Below are positions 1 through 9,266 of a stretch of 64,000 bases of DNA, one piece after another. Both the position numbers and the translations under genes were made by a program. The stretch spans positions 1 to 64,000 of the forward strand of contig JAJCZE010000006.1 of the NCBI GenBank assembly GCA_029262555.1, in the 5' to 3' direction. The DNA is from Candidatus Babelota bacterium (GTDB lineage Bacteria > Babelota > Babeliae > Babelales > Vermiphilaceae). Position 1 is the first letter of the stretch; each line of letters opens with the position of its first letter. The notes below the pieces were generated by a model. It searched no databases and was not told the origin of the DNA. It saw nothing but the letters and a program-made list of their open reading frames with translations.

Positions 1-1710
1 ATTATCAACTTCTGATTCTAATATATCGATGCGGCTATCATTTGCCTCACAACATGATTCTAATAAATCGATGCGAGAGTCATTCACTTCGCAGCATGAA
101 TCTAAAACGTCCACGCGGGAATCAAGTACATCAATTTCTGAGCCGTTCACTTCGCAGCAAGATTCAACTAAATCAATTCTTGAATCAAACGCATCAACTT
201 CTGATTCTAAAATATCAATGCGTGAATCATTTACCTCACAGCAACTTTCAAGTAAGTCAGTACGGGAATCAAGTACGTCAATCTCAGAACCATTCACTTC
301 ACAGCAGGATTCAACTAAATCAATTCTTGAATCAAACGCATCAACTTCTGATTCTAAAATATCAATACGCGAATCGTTAACTTCACAGCAGCTTTCAAGC
401 AGATCTGTGCGCGAATCAAGTACGTCAATTTCAGAGCCGTTCACCTCACAGCATGATTCAACTAAATCAATGCGACTATCAAATGTATCAACTTCCGATT
501 CTAGAATATCAATTCGTGAGTCATTAACCTCGCAGCAGCTTTCAAGCTGATCTGTGCGTGAATCAAGGACATCTATCTCAGAGCCGTTCACCTCACAGCA
601 GGATTCTACTAAATCAATGCGACTATCAAATGTATCAACCTCAGATTCTAAAATATCAATGCGGGAATCGTTAACCTCACAGCAGCTTTCAAGTTGATCT
701 GTGCGGGAATCAAGTACATCTATTTCTGAGCCGTTTACCTCACAGCAGGACTCAACTAGATCAATTCTTGAATCAAACGCATCAACTTCTGATTCTAATA
801 TATCGATGCGTGAATCGTTAATCTCACAGCAACTTTCAAGTAGATCTGTACGGGAATCTAATACATCTATTTCAGAGCCGTTCACTTCGCAGCATGATTC
901 AACTAAATCTATGCGGCTATCAAATGCATCAATCTCTGATTCTAATACATCGATGCGGCTATCATTAACCTCGCAGCATGAATCCAAAACGTCCACGCGC
1001 GAATCAAGTACATCAATTTCAGAGCCATTTACTTCGCAGCAAGACTCAACTCGATCAATTCGACTATCAAACGTATCAATCTCAGACTCTAGAATATCAA
1101 TGCGCGAATCGTTAGTTTCACAGCAACTTTCTAATGCGTCAGTACGTGAATCAAGCACATCGATTTCAGAGCCGTTCACCTCGCAGCAAGACTCAACTAG
1201 ATCTATGCGGCTATCAAATGTATCAACTTCCGATTCTAAAATATCAATACGCGAATCATTTGCCTCGCAGCAGCTTTCAAGCAGATCAGTACGGGAATCT
1301 AACACATCAATCTCAGAACCGTTCACCTCACAGCATGATTCAACCAGATCTATGCGACTATCAAATGTATCAACTTCCGATTCTAGAATATCGATGCGTG
1401 AATCATTTACCTCGCAGCAGCTTTCAAGTTGATCAGTACGGGAATCAAGTACATCAATCTCAGAACCATTCACCTCGCAGCATGATTCAACCAGATCAAT
1501 ACGACTATCAAATGTATCAACTTCCGATTCTAGAATATCGATGCGTGAATCGTTAGTTTCACAGCAACTTTCAAGCAGATCAGTACGCGAATCTAGCACA
1601 TCAATCTCAGAGCCATTAACTTCACAGCATGATTCAACTAAATCTATGCGACTATCAAACGTATCAATCTCTGATTCTAATACATCGATGCGTGAATCAT
1701 TTACCTCAAG
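1..1710 (-). repeat. 147-bp in-frame tandem repeat (about 11.5 copies) encoding seven heptads each
   Basis: The element whose reverse strand encodes EVNGSEIDVLDS recurs near 136, 286, 433, 570, 726, 873, 1019, 1166, 1313, 1460 and 1607, a spacing of about 147 bp. That is 49 codons, or seven heptads. Copies differ mostly by synonymous or conservative changes (Q/L, V/I, T/V), which suggests selection on the protein. The frame is kept through every copy to the window edge. Confidence 0.9.
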
Positions 1711-2820
1711 CGCACTATCAATCGATTCAATAATTGATGTGCAACGAAGCGTTATATAATCAATAATACCATCATTAATCAAAGAAACATTCGAGGGATT
1801 TTCAAATAAAATATCACCGCATGTTTCAGATCCAGCTGTATCTTTCCATAGCGTAAGACAATTTACCTCAAGAATTCCATTATTGTTAAAAAGCCAATCG
1901 TGACCTTTAACCACCGCCGTAGTTGGCCCTTTAACCTCAACGGTACCTTTTGAAGTAGTAAAATCATCTGAAAAGAGTAGTGTTACGTTCGTTAATACCA
2001 ATTTTGAAGTGCTATCCGCGAGAATTATTTTTCCAAATCCAGCTCCATCCCCTAGGCCTTTAATAACAACATCATCAAGAGTTAAAGTCGATCCAGAAGA
2101 AACTGTTAAAATGCCGCCCCCCGTCAAGTCATACACATAGCCATTTCCTCTAATATTATTATTAGGAGCGTTAAAAGTGAACGATCCGGTAAATGTTACA
2201 CAAGTTCTTAAGTTAATATTAGTAAACCAATTAATATTACTCGTCCATGTAAATGGAGTTCCACCAGTTTCAACATTATAGGTATTACCATGAACTTCGC
2301 CATCACCAGTCAAAAAAGATCCGTCTGAAAAAATCAGATTGTTTTCTAAAGTTACGGTTCCACCATTTAAAACCAGATCTTGATTCATCTGACTTTGTAT
2401 ACCAATAGTTAAAGTAGTAGATGCATCCGCAAGCTCTATTGCTGAAGAAAATATCGGAGAACCTCGTAAAATATTCCCTGACCCGGAAACAGATACTGTT
2501 TGTAAAATTCGTCCGGGCTCAGCGCGAAATAAATGATCGCCTTGCAAGGAAATTGTTCCTGATGGATCAAATAAAGCCGATAGCAATACTTGGTTTCCAG
2601 CATCTTCTAAAAGACCATCAATAAAAGAAATAGATTCACCGGTAACTGTTGCACCTGACGATTTTATAAGAGTTCCATCCCAATTGCTTATTGGCTGGCT
2701 CAAAGAAAATGTAGCACCATCAGCAATTTTAATCGTTGAATAACGACTATCAAATTGTAGCGTATTGCCGTAAAGCGAAAAAATCATACAAGAAAAAAAT
2801 GGAATCCACTTTAATCTCAT
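1..2820 (-). CDS. Giant exported protein with beta-repeat N-terminus and Cys-Cys heptad-repeat coiled coil (3' end outside window)
   Basis: The reading frame is open from an ATG at 2820 to the left edge, at least 940 codons with no stop, so the gene is partial. Residues 1-19 look like a signal peptide (MRLKWIPFFSCMIFSLYGNT). Residues about 20-360 are Gly/Ser/Thr/Asn-rich beta-type sequence with the same 'LTLDDVVIKG' type strand seen in the neighbouring surface proteins. From about residue 371 to the edge the protein is a 49-residue repeat of exactly seven heptads (units such as IDILESE, TDLLESC, CEVNDSR), predicting a long coiled coil with a Cys-Cys pair at the g-a junction. It is probably a surface stalk or fibre. 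Family and anchoring mechanism are unknown because the C-terminus is missing. Confidence 0.85.
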   Translation of the reverse strand, partial: MRLKWIPFFSCMIFSLYGNTLQFDSRYSTIKIADGATFSLSQPISNWDGTLIKSSGATVTGESISFIDGLLEDAGNQVLLSALFDPSGTISLQGDHLFRAEPGRILQTVSVSGSGNILRGSPIFSSAIELADASTTLTIGIQSQMNQDLVLNGGTVTLENNLIFSDGSFLTGDGEVHGNTYNVETGGTPFTWTSNINWFTNINLRTCVTFTGSFTFNAPNNNIRGNGYVYDLTGGGILTVSSGSTLTLDDVVIKGLGDGAGFGKIILADSTSKLVLTNVTLLFSDDFTTSKGTVEVKGPTTAVVKGHDWLFNNNGILEVNCLTLWKDTAGSETCGDILFENPSNVSLINDGIIDYITLRCTSIIESIDSALEVNDSRIDVLESEIDTFDSRIDLVESCCEVNGSEIDVLDSRTDLLESCCETNDSRIDILESEVDTFDSRIDLVESCCEVNGSEIDVLDSRTDQLESCCEVNDSRIDILESEVDTFDSRIDLVESCCEVNGSEIDVLDSRTDLLESCCEANDSRIDILESEVDTFDSRIDLVESCCEVNGSEIDVLDSRTDALESCCETNDSRIDILESEIDTFDSRIDRVESCCEVNGSEIDVLDSRVDVLDSCCEVNDSRIDVLESEIDAFDSRIDLVESCCEVNGSEIDVLDSRTDLLESCCEINDSRIDILESEVDAFDSRIDLVESCCEVNGSEIDVLDSRTDQLESCCEVNDSRIDILESEVDTFDSRIDLVESCCEVNGSEIDVLDSRTDQLESCCEVNDSRIDILESEVDTFDSRIDLVESCCEVNGSEIDVLDSRTDLLESCCEVNDSRIDILESEVDAFDSRIDLVESCCEVNGSEIDVLDSRTDLLESCCEVNDSRIDILESEVDAFDSRIDLVESCCEVNGSEIDVLDSRVDVLDSCCEVNDSRIDLLESCCEANDSRIDILESEVDN

Positions 2821-3014
2821 TTACTACTCTTTTTTTTAATACTTTTCACCTATAATAAAGGCCAGCTTTTCAAAAAATAAATCCTATAGCATCAAATAAT
2901 TGCTATCTAACCGAAAATGAATAGATTAAACATCTATCATCTCTATTATCAACCTAGGTACACTCTTACAAAAAAACAATTATAAAAGATAGCAATTTGA
3001 CCAGGAGAGTACTC

Positions 3015-5126
3015 ATGAAATTATTTTGCCTGCATATACTCGCTCTATTCTTTTTTTCCAGCATATTTGCTGCTGACATTGGATCCGACACCGCTCCAAC
3101 AAGATTTAACAGCACTGTAACAGTTAATGATGGAGATAGAATTGCAGGATTTGCAGCACTATACCAAGGGTTTGAATTTTCAGATGCTTCAGTTTCAGCC
3201 ACATTTGACTCTTTTTTCCCGGTCTATGGAACTATTTCTTTAACTGGTGGCACCTTAGAATTAAATAAAGATCTTTTTTTGAGAAATATCTTAAATTTTG
3301 GCTTCCTGGGTAATATTATTGGAAATAATCACGTTTTACAATTTCCACCGGCTGATAAAATCCCAACTATTTGCGGCGCTGAATTTAATTGTTCTCCTTT
3401 TTTTGTGAATCAAATAAGTATTGGTGCAGCCGATGCTGAAACGCTTTCATGGGATTTTAATGAGACCCATTTAGCCACAGCATCAGATGATGGTTTAGTT
3501 CGGGTATACAATTATGATGGATCAACACTTACTTTTGCAGCTAGTATCGGTACTGGCGGAATAGCCATTGATGGAGTAGGGCAGGTAGCATTTCGTTCTG
3601 ATGATCGTATCTTAGCTTTTGCTCGAGAAGGCGGAGGTGTGACAGCGAGCGTCTACACCTTTACATTTGATGTTAATGCGAACACGTTATCAACTATTTC
3701 ATCTACGCCTCTCGCTGCAGATGGTCGAGCATGCGCATGGCACCCCTCAGGAGACTATCTTGCAGTTGGAGATCTTGTCTCTGGAGGCCAAGTAATTATC
3801 TATCCAGTTGATACCAATGGAAACTTAGACGTTGGTGGAGCTGTTAGCATCAACACCATCAATAATGTTTATTATGAATGCTTAGCATGGAATGTAGCAG
3901 GTGATTATCTAGCAGTAGGCCTTATAACTGGAGGAGGTAATCCTGAATTACTGATTCTTGAGGTAAATATTAACCCCTTTTCTATTGTTGGGATTAATGC
4001 CTCAACTACAATTGGTCGCTCTATTGGAGGATTGGATTGGGGAAAGGGCGATGACTTTCTGGCTGTTGGCCTGCAGGGCACCGTAGGAGACAATATACAA
4101 ATTTATGCACACAGCGATGGCGGCGGAGGAGTTGGAAATGGAACCCTAACCCTACTTGATGGCACTGATGATATGGGCAGGACAACTGAAGGCATTAGTT
4201 GGGCGGCGAACTTGCCATGCTTTTCAGCTAGCTCTGATGAACTGGGTGGAAATGCATTCTTTAATACATACTCTTTTATCAATAACACATTAACCCGCAT
4301 TTCAAATGTCGAGTTTACTGGGCTTGCCCCTGGCGATGATTTTGAGGCAACCCGATGGGGACCATTAGGAACTTCCGCAGCTGTCTCTGGAGATGATAAC
4401 ATTATTCGAGCCTATGGATTGCCAAGTGAAGCGTGTTTTGATTTTTCAAACCTCACGCTTATCAATACATCGAATACCTTTTTTCATAATTTATGCATTA
4501 CCTTTAGTGGAAATAATATATGGGACGGTCAAGGAAACACCATAGAATTTGATACAACCTGTACTCTTATAGTTGATTCAAACTCAAGCCTCATGTTTAA
4601 AGACATGACTCTTTTAGGGGTGGGTAGTAATAATATTAGTGCATTAGATAGCTCAAGTACTATTACATTCAATAATACCAATTTAGTACTTAAAAATGAC
4701 TATACCGTATCAGCCGGCAGACTTGATTTTTTAAATTTTGTAGAAATATTTGGAGAAAATAAACAATTTATTTTTCAATCTCCAACAGCTGCTCATATTG
4801 CAAAAAATGCACAATTATTATTCAATGCAAACACAACTTTTAGGTATGAACCAAGCAGTAACGATCGAACGCTATTAGCACTAGATAATAGCTCGTCAAC
4901 ATTATTTTTGAATAATGCTACTCTCTCTACCTCTTCAGTAGGACTACAGCTCACCACAGGACAGCTCTTTTTTGACAATAAAAATTTCTTAATTAATGAA
5001 GGTAGCTCCGATGCTACTTCAATAGAATTTGGAGATGGCTCATTCGATAATAATCTTTGCATTGAGCTTTTTCCCGCTGCAACTATAGAAATTCTTGAGG
5101 GAAGAGTTAGGTATAATAATAGCTAA
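3015..5126 (+). CDS. Exported beta-propeller / beta-repeat surface protein (paralogue 1)
   Basis: The ATG at 3015 follows AGGAGAG at 3003-3009; an in-frame TTG 18 bases upstream is less likely. The 703-residue product has a signal peptide of about 20 residues, then the family start motif DIGSDTAPTRFN. Residues about 25-130 are beta-rich. Residues about 135-470 hold seven WD40-like blades (SWDFNETHLATAS, AWHPSGDYLAVGD, AWNVAGDYLAVGL and others). Residues about 470-703 match the shared C-terminal beta-repeat module and end at 'RVRYNNS'. The gene faces the opposite way from its five paralogues, and its stop overlaps the stop of the convergent gene. No enzymatic motif and no outer-membrane barrel are visible. 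A surface adhesin or recognition role is inference. Confidence 0.8.
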   Translation: MKLFCLHILALFFFSSIFAADIGSDTAPTRFNSTVTVNDGDRIAGFAALYQGFEFSDASVSATFDSFFPVYGTISLTGGTLELNKDLFLRNILNFGFLGNIIGNNHVLQFPPADKIPTICGAEFNCSPFFVNQISIGAADAETLSWDFNETHLATASDDGLVRVYNYDGSTLTFAASIGTGGIAIDGVGQVAFRSDDRILAFAREGGGVTASVYTFTFDVNANTLSTISSTPLAADGRACAWHPSGDYLAVGDLVSGGQVIIYPVDTNGNLDVGGAVSINTINNVYYECLAWNVAGDYLAVGLITGGGNPELLILEVNINPFSIVGINASTTIGRSIGGLDWGKGDDFLAVGLQGTVGDNIQIYAHSDGGGGVGNGTLTLLDGTDDMGRTTEGISWAANLPCFSASSDELGGNAFFNTYSFINNTLTRISNVEFTGLAPGDDFEATRWGPLGTSAAVSGDDNIIRAYGLPSEACFDFSNLTLINTSNTFFHNLCITFSGNNIWDGQGNTIEFDTTCTLIVDSNSSLMFKDMTLLGVGSNNISALDSSSTITFNNTNLVLKNDYTVSAGRLDFLNFVEIFGENKQFIFQSPTAAHIAKNAQLLFNANTTFRYEPSSNDRTLLALDNSSSTLFLNNATLSTSSVGLQLTTGQLFFDNKNFLINEGSSDATSIEFGDGSFDNNLCIELFPAATIEILEGRVRYNNS

Positions 5127-7198
5127 ATATTGTTATAAATAAGCGTTCCAAATACATCGAGATTTGCAGCCGAATAAATCTCTAAGCAACAGTTGTTTTC
5201 AAGTAATAATCCATCCCCCAAAGTAATATTGGTAAGTCCATTAATCATGGATTTACCATCCACGCAAACAGTTCCTTTAGTAAGTGTGACATTTGAGGCT
5301 ATGAAGTTTGCGCCTTTAAGAAATAAACGAGACAACGGGCTTTCCATAAGGATTAAATCTGAAGAACCAGATAAAGGCATATAATTAAAGGTAACACCTT
5401 CTTCCAAAATCAAAGATCCTTTATAAAATGAATTACATGCATCCGATCCCAAGCGATCTCCTCGAATGATCAAATTTTGATCTGAAGTATAGGTTACAGT
5501 ATGAGTACCACTTATTACTAAATCACCCAAAATATCCCATAAACCTAGAGTAAATGTAAAATTACTTTCTAATACTAGATTTACATCTTGAAAAGAAAAA
5601 GTGCTTAATGCATCAACTCCCTTAAAAGAGCTCTCTTGTACTCCAGCAAGCGTCATATTTTTCAATAATAAACTAGATTCAGCATCCACAATAAAAGAAA
5701 AAGTTGGCGATAAAGAAAGCGTTTTACCTCTGCCATTTATCGATGATTCGCCCGTAAAAGTAATAGAAGGAGAATTCAAATCAAGATCATTATTTAAAAA
5801 AAGATTTAAATTTGAAAAAATCACCGTAGAAAAATCAGAATTAGGCTGATACACCGAAACAGCTGGTGCACTGCTACCAGAAGCTAAATAGTTACCCTGC
5901 ACAGACCATCGAACATCAAAAACATTTGCTGCCCTTTCAAGATCGCTCGCCAATGAAATATCATCTAATGCAAACTCATAGATTCTTACTTCCCCATCCA
6001 CATTAGTATCCAGCCCAACAGCTAGGCAATCGCCACTTTCTTTCCAATGTACCGCATTAACTGGAGTTGATGTACTAATAGATAATGCAAGAGCAGTTAA
6101 GACACCAGTAGAATGTCTATACAATTTCAATGTTGATCCAGTACCCACTTCCGACCCAACTGCAATAATATCAGTATTCGATCCTCCCTTATTCCAAGAA
6201 ACGGTATTAGTTGCTGCAGTAATATTTGCTCCAATATCAAACGTTAAAGTCACACCATTAAAGGCATAAATCAATAGCTCGTTACCCCCAGCATCATTAT
6301 CAGTAACCGTTGCTAAAAAGGTACCATCACCATTCCAACTTACATCATTTGCAGCCTGCGCAAGATTAGCTGTAATAGGAGTGCCAAGTATCCCACCACC
6401 ACTAACTGGATATACTCGCAACTCTCCAGCCACAACATTTGTAGCAACTCCCAAAAAATTTCCATCAGGACGCCACGATACGGCATTTGCCGTATCTGCG
6501 ACTAATGTAAGAGAATCTAATAAGGTTAACGTCGTGCCATTGAAAGAATAAATATAAACTTCTTGAAACGGGGTAAACACTCCACCATTTCGAGCTACTG
6601 CAATCCAATCGTTTGTTGGATGCCATCTGACTGAAAAAACATTATCTATAATGTCTACTCCAGTAATCAACGTTAAAGTTGTCCCGTCCCATCCATATAT
6701 CTCTACCTGGTCAGTTGCTCCTCCCGGATCATTAGTAGCAATAGCAACATATTCTCCAGTACTATTCCAATCCACTGAGTTAACTTGATCACTTGCAGCA
6801 TTTGACGTCAAAAGTGCAATGCCACAACTTGAAAGAGAACTATCTAAAAACGGCATTTGGCTGACTTGAGAAGATAACTCTAAAGTCCGACCATTCCCAT
6901 TTATTTGACCAATCGAACGTATATTTGCCTCATCTTGAATTATTAAATCCTGATTTAAAACCAATGTACCAAAATTAAGCGCGATATCTCCCGATACTTG
7001 GAAAAAAGAATCAAATATACCGGTTGTTTCAGATCCACTTAAAGCAAACCCCCCAAAAAGCGCTGCAAATCCAGCAATACGATCTCCATCTGCTAGCGAT
7101 TGTTGTGTGTTAAATCGGGTAACAGCTGAATCCGAACCGATATCTACTCCAAGCAAACTGTTTGCAATAAATAACAATACATACATTTTTTTATACAT
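5123..7198 (-). CDS. Exported beta-propeller / beta-repeat surface protein (paralogue 2)
   Basis: I chose the ATG at 7198 (MYKKMYVLLFIANSLLG), which overlaps the stop of the upstream gene (TAA at 7193-7191); an ATG at 7210 would add four residues. The 691-residue product has a signal peptide, then DIGSDSAVTRFN, a beta-rich segment, seven propeller blades (DWNSTGEYVAIAT, RWHPTNDWIAVAR, SWRPDGNFLGVAT, SWNGDGTFLATVT, SWNKGGSNTDIIAVGS, HWKESGDCLAVGL, RWSVQGNYLASGS) and the shared C-terminal module ending 'GTLIYNNI'. It is very like the next gene upstream, so it probably arose by tandem duplication. It is the last gene of the five-gene reverse operon. Confidence 0.8.
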   Translation of the reverse strand: MYKKMYVLLFIANSLLGVDIGSDSAVTRFNTQQSLADGDRIAGFAALFGGFALSGSETTGIFDSFFQVSGDIALNFGTLVLNQDLIIQDEANIRSIGQINGNGRTLELSSQVSQMPFLDSSLSSCGIALLTSNAASDQVNSVDWNSTGEYVAIATNDPGGATDQVEIYGWDGTTLTLITGVDIIDNVFSVRWHPTNDWIAVARNGGVFTPFQEVYIYSFNGTTLTLLDSLTLVADTANAVSWRPDGNFLGVATNVVAGELRVYPVSGGGILGTPITANLAQAANDVSWNGDGTFLATVTDNDAGGNELLIYAFNGVTLTFDIGANITAATNTVSWNKGGSNTDIIAVGSEVGTGSTLKLYRHSTGVLTALALSISTSTPVNAVHWKESGDCLAVGLDTNVDGEVRIYEFALDDISLASDLERAANVFDVRWSVQGNYLASGSSAPAVSVYQPNSDFSTVIFSNLNLFLNNDLDLNSPSITFTGESSINGRGKTLSLSPTFSFIVDAESSLLLKNMTLAGVQESSFKGVDALSTFSFQDVNLVLESNFTFTLGLWDILGDLVISGTHTVTYTSDQNLIIRGDRLGSDACNSFYKGSLILEEGVTFNYMPLSGSSDLILMESPLSRLFLKGANFIASNVTLTKGTVCVDGKSMINGLTNITLGDGLLLENNCCLEIYSAANLDVFGTLIYNNI

Positions 7199-9257
7199 TA
7201 GCATACTCAACCGTACCTAACAGATCTAAATGCGCTGCAGGTAAAAGCTGCACACACATATTTCCACTTTCAGTTCCATTTCCGAATGTGACCATAGTAT
7301 CACCACGAATAAAAGAATACCCCTCTACTGCCATCGATCCGGCTATAAGTGATAATGTATTCGCTTGTAACGTACTGCTTATTAATTTTAAAGATGATAA
7401 CTCGGACTCAAACCACAATAAGGAAGATACATTCGATACCGGAGCATAATAAAAGAGCGAATGATCAATGATTAAAGATCCTATATAAAACATTGCTCCT
7501 GATGCATCATTAACTCGCCCACCCCGAATAATTGATTGCTGACTTGTGGTATAATTAAAAGCAGAGGTCCCTGTGATAGTAAAATTTCCTAAAATATCTA
7601 ATGATCCTTGGTCAAACGTAAAATCTTGTTCCAATATAAAAGTAACATCTTCAAGAGAAAGCGTGCTCTGCGCATCCAGTAATCGAATTCTATCTTCAGC
7701 CACGCCATCTATCGTAATATTTTGCAATAATAAACTCGCCCCCCCTTCGACAATTAATGTTGCCGTCCCATTCAGCGATAATGTATTATCGCTTCCATTA
7801 ATAACACATTCTCCAGAAAACGTAATCGAGGTATCTTGTAACGCAACATCATTGTTTAGCACTAATTCTAAATCAGAATATTCTACCTGACTAGTATCTA
7901 TAAAATGCGCATCAAATCGATATATACTCAAATCATTTGCTACATCGCCGATTGCCAAATAATTTCCATTTTCTCGGGACCACCTACAGGTTAATACATC
8001 CGTTCCCAGTTCAAAACTTGATTCAAGCAAAAGTGTATCATTAGCAAATAAAAAGGTGCCCAAGTCATACGATGCTCCATTATCTAGCGCTGCAGCCAAG
8101 CAAGACCCATTTGAATGCCAATCTACAGAATTAACACTATCAGCAATCGCTAAGCTCGTAGTTAATTGTGTCAGTACGCCCGTTGAATGACGATAGAGAC
8201 GCAACCTATCAGCCCCACCATCTAGCCCAATCGCTATAATATCTGTATTAGAACCAACTTTATTCCACGACAATCCCAACACAATCTGTCCTATTGAAAT
8301 TGAACTTTCTAAAACCAGTGTCGGGACTGTTGTAAAGGTATACACCCGCAACTCATTTCCGCCAGTGTCACAACCAACTCCCAAAAGCGTTCCATCATCA
8401 TTCCAGTCTAAAGCATTCACATCCTGATTTGGTGCGATATTAACGATTACAGGAGTTCCAAACACTCCAGAGCCATTTACGGGGAAAACATTTAGCTCTC
8501 GAGAGTTTCTATCTGACCCAACAGCCAAAAAGTCTCCTTGAGGACGCCACCGAACTGCATGTATATCTGATGCCCCTCCACCAATATTTACTGAATCTAA
8601 AAGCGTCAAGGAAACTCCATTAAATGAATAATTTCGAAGTTCATGGCCTCCACCTCCATCCCGCCCAACCGCAATCCAATCATTAGTTGGATGCCATGAA
8701 ATGGAAAAACCATCATTGCCTAAATTTATACCCGTGATAAGCGTCAGCGTTGTGCCATCCCATGAATATACCTGAAGTTCATTACCACCATTCTGCAACG
8801 CAACTGCTATATATTCTCCCGAAGCATTCCAATCGAGAGCATTCACATCTAAGCCCGTACTGATACTATCTAAAAATGAAATTGTGCAGCCTGATATCGC
8901 ACCTTGAGCCACTAAAGATCCAATACTCGGTGATAAAATAAAAGAATGCCCCGCGCCTACAATGTTTCCAGCTGTGCTAATAGAAGACTCATTTTCTAAA
9001 ACTAAATTTTGGTTTAAAACTAGTGTTCCAAAATTGAGACTCACATCTCCTGAAACTCCAAAAAATGAATCGAAGATGCCCGTAACATTTGGATTTGCAA
9101 GTGAAAAACCGGCATTCAGTCCAGCAAATCCTGCTATGCGATCTCCATCGGAAAGTATCTGCTGTGTATTAAATCGAGTTACAGCAGTATCCGATCCAAT
9201 ATCAGAGCAAAAAGAATGCAGAGTAATAAATAAAAACAGACCACTTACTACTCTCAT
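7191..9257 (-). CDS. Exported beta-propeller / beta-repeat surface protein (paralogue 3)
   Basis: The ATG at 9257 is preceded by AGGAAT and lies 9 bases after the stop of the upstream gene. The 688-residue protein has a short signal peptide ending near HSFCS, then DIGSDTAVTRFN. Seven blades run over residues about 145-450 (DWNASGEYIAVAL, SWHPTNDWIAVGR, RWRPQGDFLAVGS, DWNDDGTLLGVGC and three more), each followed by a strand of the type 'LQVYSWDG'. The C-terminal module (455-688) contains 'ASLLLQNITIDGV' and ends 'GTVEYANV'. The motif order matches paralogues 1, 2 and 4. The sequence predicts a propeller flanked by beta-solenoid-like strands. Ligand and anchoring are unknown. Confidence 0.8.
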   Translation of the reverse strand: MRVVSGLFLFITLHSFCSDIGSDTAVTRFNTQQILSDGDRIAGFAGLNAGFSLANPNVTGIFDSFFGVSGDVSLNFGTLVLNQNLVLENESSISTAGNIVGAGHSFILSPSIGSLVAQGAISGCTISFLDSISTGLDVNALDWNASGEYIAVALQNGGNELQVYSWDGTTLTLITGINLGNDGFSISWHPTNDWIAVGRDGGGGHELRNYSFNGVSLTLLDSVNIGGGASDIHAVRWRPQGDFLAVGSDRNSRELNVFPVNGSGVFGTPVIVNIAPNQDVNALDWNDDGTLLGVGCDTGGNELRVYTFTTVPTLVLESSISIGQIVLGLSWNKVGSNTDIIAIGLDGGADRLRLYRHSTGVLTQLTTSLAIADSVNSVDWHSNGSCLAAALDNGASYDLGTFLFANDTLLLESSFELGTDVLTCRWSRENGNYLAIGDVANDLSIYRFDAHFIDTSQVEYSDLELVLNNDVALQDTSITFSGECVINGSDNTLSLNGTATLIVEGGASLLLQNITIDGVAEDRIRLLDAQSTLSLEDVTFILEQDFTFDQGSLDILGNFTITGTSAFNYTTSQQSIIRGGRVNDASGAMFYIGSLIIDHSLFYYAPVSNVSSLLWFESELSSLKLISSTLQANTLSLIAGSMAVEGYSFIRGDTMVTFGNGTESGNMCVQLLPAAHLDLLGTVEYANV

Positions 9258-9266
9258 GCATTATTC

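Noticed and set aside
1-1710. CRISPR array or other DNA-level repeat.
   Set aside because: Copies are contiguous, in frame and coding, with no unique spacers and no cas genes.
29-1759. Long Ser-rich open frames on the forward strand (for example 29-550 and 701-1432).
   Set aside because: They are the antisense image of the 147-bp heptad repeat. They are broken at several places and lack ribosome sites and plausible composition, while the reverse frame is unbroken for 940 codons.
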